Source: Pelargonium cotyledonis
Lineage: Eukaryota; Streptophyta; Magnoliopsida; Geraniales; Geraniaceae
Reading direction: 5' to 3'
Assembly: GCA_036897625.1 (NCBI GenBank)
Contig: JAYMTA010000671.1
Location: forward strand, 1 to 25,407
Length of the DNA stretch: 25,407 nt
Both the position numbers and the translations under genes were made by a program. Shown here one piece after another: positions 20,901-25,407 of this stretch. The notes below the pieces were generated by a model. It had not been told where the DNA came from, did no database searches, and was given only the letters and a program-made list of their open reading frames with translations. The first letter of the stretch is position 1; each line of letters starts with the position of its first letter.

Positions 20901-23900
20901 GTGTACATCTCATGTAAATAAGAAATTTATTTAATAAAGAATGTGATCTGTTATATTTTCCAATTTTTTCCCATCAAAGCCATAATGTAAACACCAAAGG
21001 AACAACATTATTGAACACAAACCTAGCAGGTAGCTCCTCTAAGAGTTGTTCTGGTAGGCCTTTATTCTGTATCAAAGATTTTACAGCTTCACTCATAATT
21101 TTAAAAGGGGATTTAGGAACTCTTCTAATCTCCAAAATGTCACCTGCCACCTTTGTGGCCCCACAATTCTTTAGAAGATCCAAGGCTGTTGAACATGAAA
21201 GCTCATTTAACATAATCTTTTTTGCAAATGATTCGTTAAGGTCTTCCAAACCATCTAATGCATCTCCAGAATGATGTTTTTCATGGAACACAGCACTAAA
21301 ATTTTCAGTCACGGGAAAACATATATGAATTCCATTCTCTTGATTATAAACTTTCCTGCCAAGATCTAGCCAACCAAACTTCTTTAATATGTCCTTCCCT
21401 AATTTACCATATTTCTTCTCAAGTCGTAAAACCCAATGAGAACCGACCACTCTATGTCCATTGTTAGCCCCAGTTGTTTTAGTATCAATACACATGCTAG
21501 GAGCCTCAGTTAAAGTTTGCGCATTCCTGCACTGTAAACCTTCAAAGTCATCATATCTTTCTCTTGTTAACCCTTCATCTTGCAGCTTTTTTGCCATTTC
21601 AAAATGCAAAAGACTGTCATCTAGAGAGATTAGAGGAAGCAAGTTGATTTTCATTGGCTCGCTAAATTTTGTTCCAAATGCGTAACAAGCTGCCCCACCA
21701 CCAATTATAACAAGATCATCACCAATGACATTGGCTGTACTACGCACAAACAAATGTTTGCAAGCAGAATTGAGCATCACATGCTTCCAAGTCTGAAGCC
21801 GAAGATCAAGTAGTGCCAACTCTTGATAATGTTGTTTGACGGGACAACCACCAACGACTCCAAGATAATTTTTGTACACAAACATAGAGTGGGAAAACCT
21901 TGCATTTGGATTTCTTCCTGTTGTCTTTTCCTTCTTCCATTGACATGTCTGGACATCAAAACTATACAAGTCTCCTAGTGCCTTCTCTCCATTATACCCC
22001 CCAAACAAGAATATCTTTGAACCATATGTTACCATTGAGTGAGAATGGCGGGCACATGGCCATTCTCCATCAACCAGTACCTCTCTCCATTGGAGATTGA
22101 CTGTATCTAGCACATGCAGGGATGACAAGATCGCATCATTATTAAGTCCACCAAATATGTATATTTTCGACCCAACCACTGCAGCTGCATGTCGATGCCT
22201 GTATGACAAACAAACAGCAGTAAGAGGATATTAATTTAATGCTTATGGAAAAGATGTCACTAGAAACTAAGGAATCTGTCATGAAACATTCAAGAGAACA
22301 GAAATGCAGGTAAAATTGTTGGCATCAATACATTGACTTCCTACTAAGCTGATCATTAGCCTATCTTGAGCATTTTTGCAGCAAAGAAAAATTACTGCAA
22401 AAACACATCGCTGTTTATGCTATATGTGCAATGCCAAATTATGAACACGGAGGTTCAACAATATAGGACGAATAATTGCACTAAAAGCATCACCTAGGAG
22501 GAAAAACACTGCTTGTACATTCCAATAATTTCCATTCCTTCTTGGCTGTACTGAAGACCCATACATCACTCAGAATGTTGACAGGATCTGCCCGCCCTCC
22601 AATTACAAACATACAATCTCCTACCAAAGAAGCTGTGTGACCCAAGCGAGGAGAGGGAGAACCCTCCACTTTAACTGCTTCTAATCTTCCACATGATGGA
22701 TCAAGCATAAAAGAATCACTCCTGCGTGCATGTCTTCCTAAGCCTCCAAATCCACCAAATACAAGAACATGCCGAAATGCATTATCCATCTTACAAGATG
22801 AGTGACCCCAAAGGAAAAGCTTCTCCAGAGGCTCACCAATAATCGACATCTGAGCAATAGGTAGACTGCAATTGGGAACTCCTACCGACCCTGCCAATGA
22901 TTCAAAGACTCAAACTTGCGGTCACATTATAAGGAAATTTGTCCTGCAATAAACATTCATTAGTATGTAATGGAGGCTCTGCATGCATATTTGTCACATT
23001 TGAGTAGCAATGCACATATTACCAAATATCAAACTCCCTTCGTCCCAAAATGTGTGTCCTTGTTTTCATTTTGAGAATAATCAAGAAATTAGCTAGTGTT
23101 GTACAATTACTTTTGAATCCCATTGAGCATGTGCTCTTACAAACTCAAGGGATACCAACTTACTATGAGAATGTTATTGATAATTCATGTTGTAACTAAC
23201 TTCCAAAAAAGGAAAGAGGACACTCATTTTGGGACAAAAATGCAAAACAAAAAGGACATTCATTTTGGGGCAAGGGGAGTATATCAGTCCTCCCCACAAT
23301 TCTGGCCAAAATCTTTAATATTAAACTGTGATGTTATGACTTATGAGTGTAACAAAGCATACAACTGGAACAAATAATACTGGCGGCAGAAATTACGTCT
23401 AGCTAGAATTTCAAATATTGAAACAACTAATTCAGTGCTTAAGATCAAAAGAAGAGGGTGTTTGGATTAGCTCATGAGCTGGTCAAACAAGCTCATGAGC
23501 ACAAAATAGCTCTTTTCAGTATTTGGCTATGACTAAAATAGCTCATGAGCACTTGCTGATGAGCTAAAATAAAAGAGCTGGGTACCCCCAGCTTCTGATT
23601 TTTCAGCTCATGAGCAGTTAAAAAATAGCTATTTTGACCAAATAAAAGACATTTATGTTCTTTTATTTTTCTTCAAATTACACATATGTTTATTCCATGA
23701 TTCAATTTATTGATTAACTTTAAAATTATTTTAGTCATTTGTCTATTTTAACTAACATTAATTAATTATTACTATTTTTTATCAGGATTTTTATCCAAAC
23801 AGTTAAACCGCTTATTTTTAAAAAGAGTTGAAGCACAAAATTGCTCCAGGTCTTTTCGTGATTATGAGCTATTTTTGAGAAGTTAATACAAACACCCTCG

Positions 23901-25017
23901 AAATCATTTAATCATATTGATTAAGGCATTGTTATTTCCAAATTAAAGTTTTCTATGAACTCATAAGTTGGGAGGGAAGTCCAGGAGATGTCGAACATGA
24001 GGCTGGAAAGGGGCAAAAAAACTATGTTTGACAAATAACGATATTTTGATTCTGCCAATAGATATCCATGAGCTGAACAAATGCTCATTTATCATACGAT
24101 TGGTCCTCTAACAAATCAAATGTGAAAATGAGAGACATAAAAGGCAAATGAAATAATTCTCAACTAATCTTTGTCATTTATGAAACCAACTAAAAAACAG
24201 TGACATAGAATGATCAGGAGAAGATTGTTATAAAAAGTTCAATCTTTCAAACACAGCTAGGGATTTACCTGAATGGGCATTAGCTTCTATTCTCTCTAAA
24301 CCATCATCAGGATCCTGCCCACCATTACAGTCACCACACTCCTCACCACCATTCACCAAAACAGGACCTCCAATCTCAGCCACAGCTGATCCTGCAAAAC
24401 CCTCACCCCGCAACGCCAGAAAAAACCCATCAGTTCTCTTCCTATTGGCCTCCATCTTCTCATTGGCCACCGTCACAAGGTACCTCACATACTCCGGTGA
24501 CACCATGAGCTTCTGGGTATCCCCCAACGGCACCTCCATACGTATTGAACACCGGATAGCTATAATCACCCGCTTGCTAGCACTGGTAATACCCGATTCA
24601 CGGAACCCAGAAGATATCGCAGCCGCCACCAGACTCTGAGCCGAAGAGAGGTCCTTGCACTCAATGGCAATAATGAGAGGCTCGAATCGGAAGACCAAAT
24701 CGCAGGGGCTTGGTGGTTCCGGGTTAGTGTCGGAGGGGAAGAGGAGGGAGACGACTGAGTCGGGGTCGGCGAGTTCGTGAGAGACGAAGAGCCAGGAGCC
24801 GCCGCGGGGCTTCTTCTTGGGAAGATTGGAAGTGGGGGAGGGGTGGGGGGTGAGAGAGATGCGACCGGAGCAGGAGCTGGTGGTGAAGTAGGAAGGGTGG
24901 TGGTTGATGGCGTCTAGGAGGGGGATGATGGGTGTGTCCAGAGAGCCCTTTGGCGATTTGTCAGTCACCGTAGTGCTCAGTGCCGCTAGTGTTGCCGCTT
25001 TCCTCTTCTCGAACTCC

Positions 25018-25019
<2 letters not shown>
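17936..25019 (-). CDS. tRNA wybutosine-synthesizing protein 2/3/4 (TYW3-kelch-TYW2 fusion)
   Basis: Makes wybutosine next to the anticodon of tRNA-Phe. Exons in coding order: 25019-24269, 22890-22494, 22198-21023, 20750-20621, 19821-19586, 19224-19089, 18434-18358, 18235-18129, 18033-17936. All are GT-AG, frame continuous, 1035 aa. Residues 1 to about 215 are a TYW3-type N-methyltransferase (SSCSGRI at 48-54, then GGSWLFVSHE). About 290-555 are kelch repeats, each with a Gly-Gly pair (VFGGFGG, IYIFGG, IFLFGG, GVVGG, VIIGGG), resembling the TYW4 C-terminus. About 575-1035 are TYW2, the aminocarboxypropyl transferase that uses S-adenosylmethionine: RWERLGDILVLP, then FDATKCMFSWGN, motif I DLFAGIG (882-888), ACEWNP (905-910), GDNRITAPK (934-942), HVHGNVKDS and WYAPHIRH. 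C949 stands where many homologues have Asn (NLGLLPS). The same fusion is known in Arabidopsis. The gene looks intact. Confidence 0.95.
20825..20870. repeat. 23-bp tandem duplication in a wybutosine-gene intron
   Basis: Two identical adjacent copies of a 23-base unit beginning ctcataaataaac and ending gcatttt, at 20825-20847 and 20848-20870. Both lie in the intron between exons 3 and 4 of the minus-strand gene. Perfect identity suggests a recent slippage or repair duplication. Confidence 0.85.
23034..23279. mobile_element. Stowaway-like MITE (Tc1/mariner type)
   Basis: Terminal inverted repeats: left ctcccttcgtcccaaaatg (23034-23052), right reading ctccccttgccccaaaatg on the other strand (ending 23279). 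This is the Stowaway consensus CTCCCTCCGTCCC with a few changes. The 246-bp length and lack of coding capacity fit. A TA follows the right end (23280-23281); on the left the expected TA reads aa, so the duplication has decayed. Just inside the right end the block ggacactcattttgggaca is repeated as ggacattcattttggggca. Confidence 0.8.
23454..23899. mobile_element. MITE with GAGGGTGTTTG ends
   Basis: Terminal inverted repeats of about 19 bp: left gagggtgtttggattagct (23454-23472), right, on the other strand, gagggtgtttgtattaact (ending 23899), differing at two positions. The 446-bp element is flanked by gaa at 23451-23453 and 23900-23902, a likely 3-bp target duplication. That would suit a PIF/Harbinger (Tourist-like) origin, though three bases can match by chance and a hAT origin is possible. 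No coding capacity. The left half repeats the palindrome agctcatgagct or close variants at least four times. Confidence 0.75.

Positions 25020-25054
<35 letters not shown>
25020..25054. repeat. (GA)17 microsatellite in the wybutosine gene leader
   Basis: On the plus strand, TC is repeated 17 times at 25021-25054. On the coding strand this is (GA)17, separated from the ATG at 25019 by only a base or two of A. GA repeats in plant leaders are known binding targets of BBR/BPC proteins and are length-variable. Here the repeat would sit in the 5' untranslated region. Confidence 0.85.
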
Positions 25055-25058
<4 letters not shown>

Positions 25059-25407
25059 GACGCAGTGTTTTGAGCTTAAATCTCTCTAAAATCTCAGAGA
25101 AGCGAAGAAAACGAAAAAGATGAACTTTGGGGGTTTTGAAGTAGGGTTGGATTGATGGGCTGGGCTTAGTTCGAGGCCCATATAAAAAAATACGGATTGC
25201 GTTGGTTTTGTGCTGAGACTTTAATAGAAAAATGTATCAAAGAGGTCCCTAAACTATCTATTTTGTTCCGTTGGGATCCTTGAACTTTAAGTTTTTCCGC
25301 ACGGGTCCAAAAACATGAATTTTTTTTCTCGCGAAGGACATTTCGTTAACTAACTAACGGAATCCGTCAGTTTTAACTGACGGTGTTAAATTTAAATTTA
25401 AAAACAA
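25055..25407. other. Right-edge upstream DNA with a partial repeat
   Basis: This holds the start of the wybutosine gene's promoter. From about 25225 the sequence reads aggtccctaaactat, then ttgggatccttgaacttt, a wording common in plant interspersed repeats. Near the edge is a 9-bp hairpin, ccgtcagtt at 25364-25372 and aactgacgg at 25375-25383, with a two-base loop. The repeat is cut by the window end, so no family or limits can be given. No gene is seen. Confidence 0.4.

Larger units (their letters stand above)
22891..24268 (-). other. First intron of the wybutosine gene, hosting two MITEs
   Basis: The 1378-base intron separates the TYW3-coding exon from the kelch exons. It has a GTAAAT donor and a TTGGCAG acceptor. 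More than half of it is explained by the two inverted-repeat elements at 23034-23279 and 23454-23899. The rest is AT-rich with no other visible structure. Confidence 0.8.

Noticed and set aside
21011-21274. Plus-strand open frames within the wybutosine gene
   Set aside because: These are antisense shadows of the large minus-strand kelch/TYW2 exon.

Overview
This is nuclear DNA of a flowering plant. It has spliced genes with plant-type GT-AG introns, AT-rich intergenic DNA, a CDPK, a class III peroxidase and a plant-type fused wybutosine enzyme. A eudicot is most likely. A rosid, perhaps Rosaceae, is only an impression from protein similarity.

Layout. 1-1615: repeat-bearing DNA with a tRNA-derived SINE copy (about 520-725), then the promoter and leader of gene 1. 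1616-6408 (+): an eight-exon calcium-dependent protein kinase of 534 aa that looks fully functional. 6409-8804: 3' tail and intergenic DNA. 8805-12846 (+): a six-exon gene for a 689-aa nuclear-looking protein. It has an N-terminal coiled coil, an acidic stretch, a central domain that reads like the DUF3504/Crypton class of tyrosine recombinases with altered active-site positions, and a Pro/Ser/Gln-rich tail. 13716-15110 (-): a four-exon class III peroxidase of the PRX42 type (333 aa), with one apparent GC-AG intron and a lost conserved cysteine. 15111-17935: intergenic, with a second copy of the same SINE family flanked by a target-site duplication. 17936-25019 (-): a nine-exon gene for tRNA wybutosine-synthesizing protein 2/3/4 (1035 aa: TYW3 + kelch + TYW2). 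Its first intron holds two MITEs and its start codon abuts a (GA)17 repeat. 25020-25407: upstream DNA with part of a further repeat.

The four genes do not form a pathway. They cover Ca2+ signalling, an uncharacterised DNA-binding-like protein, cell-wall/H2O2 chemistry and tRNA-Phe modification. The most unusual content is the gene at 8805-12846, which I read as a host gene carrying a recombinase fold that has probably lost catalysis. Exon borders were placed by eye from splice consensus, reading-frame continuity and remembered family sequences. No search was run.
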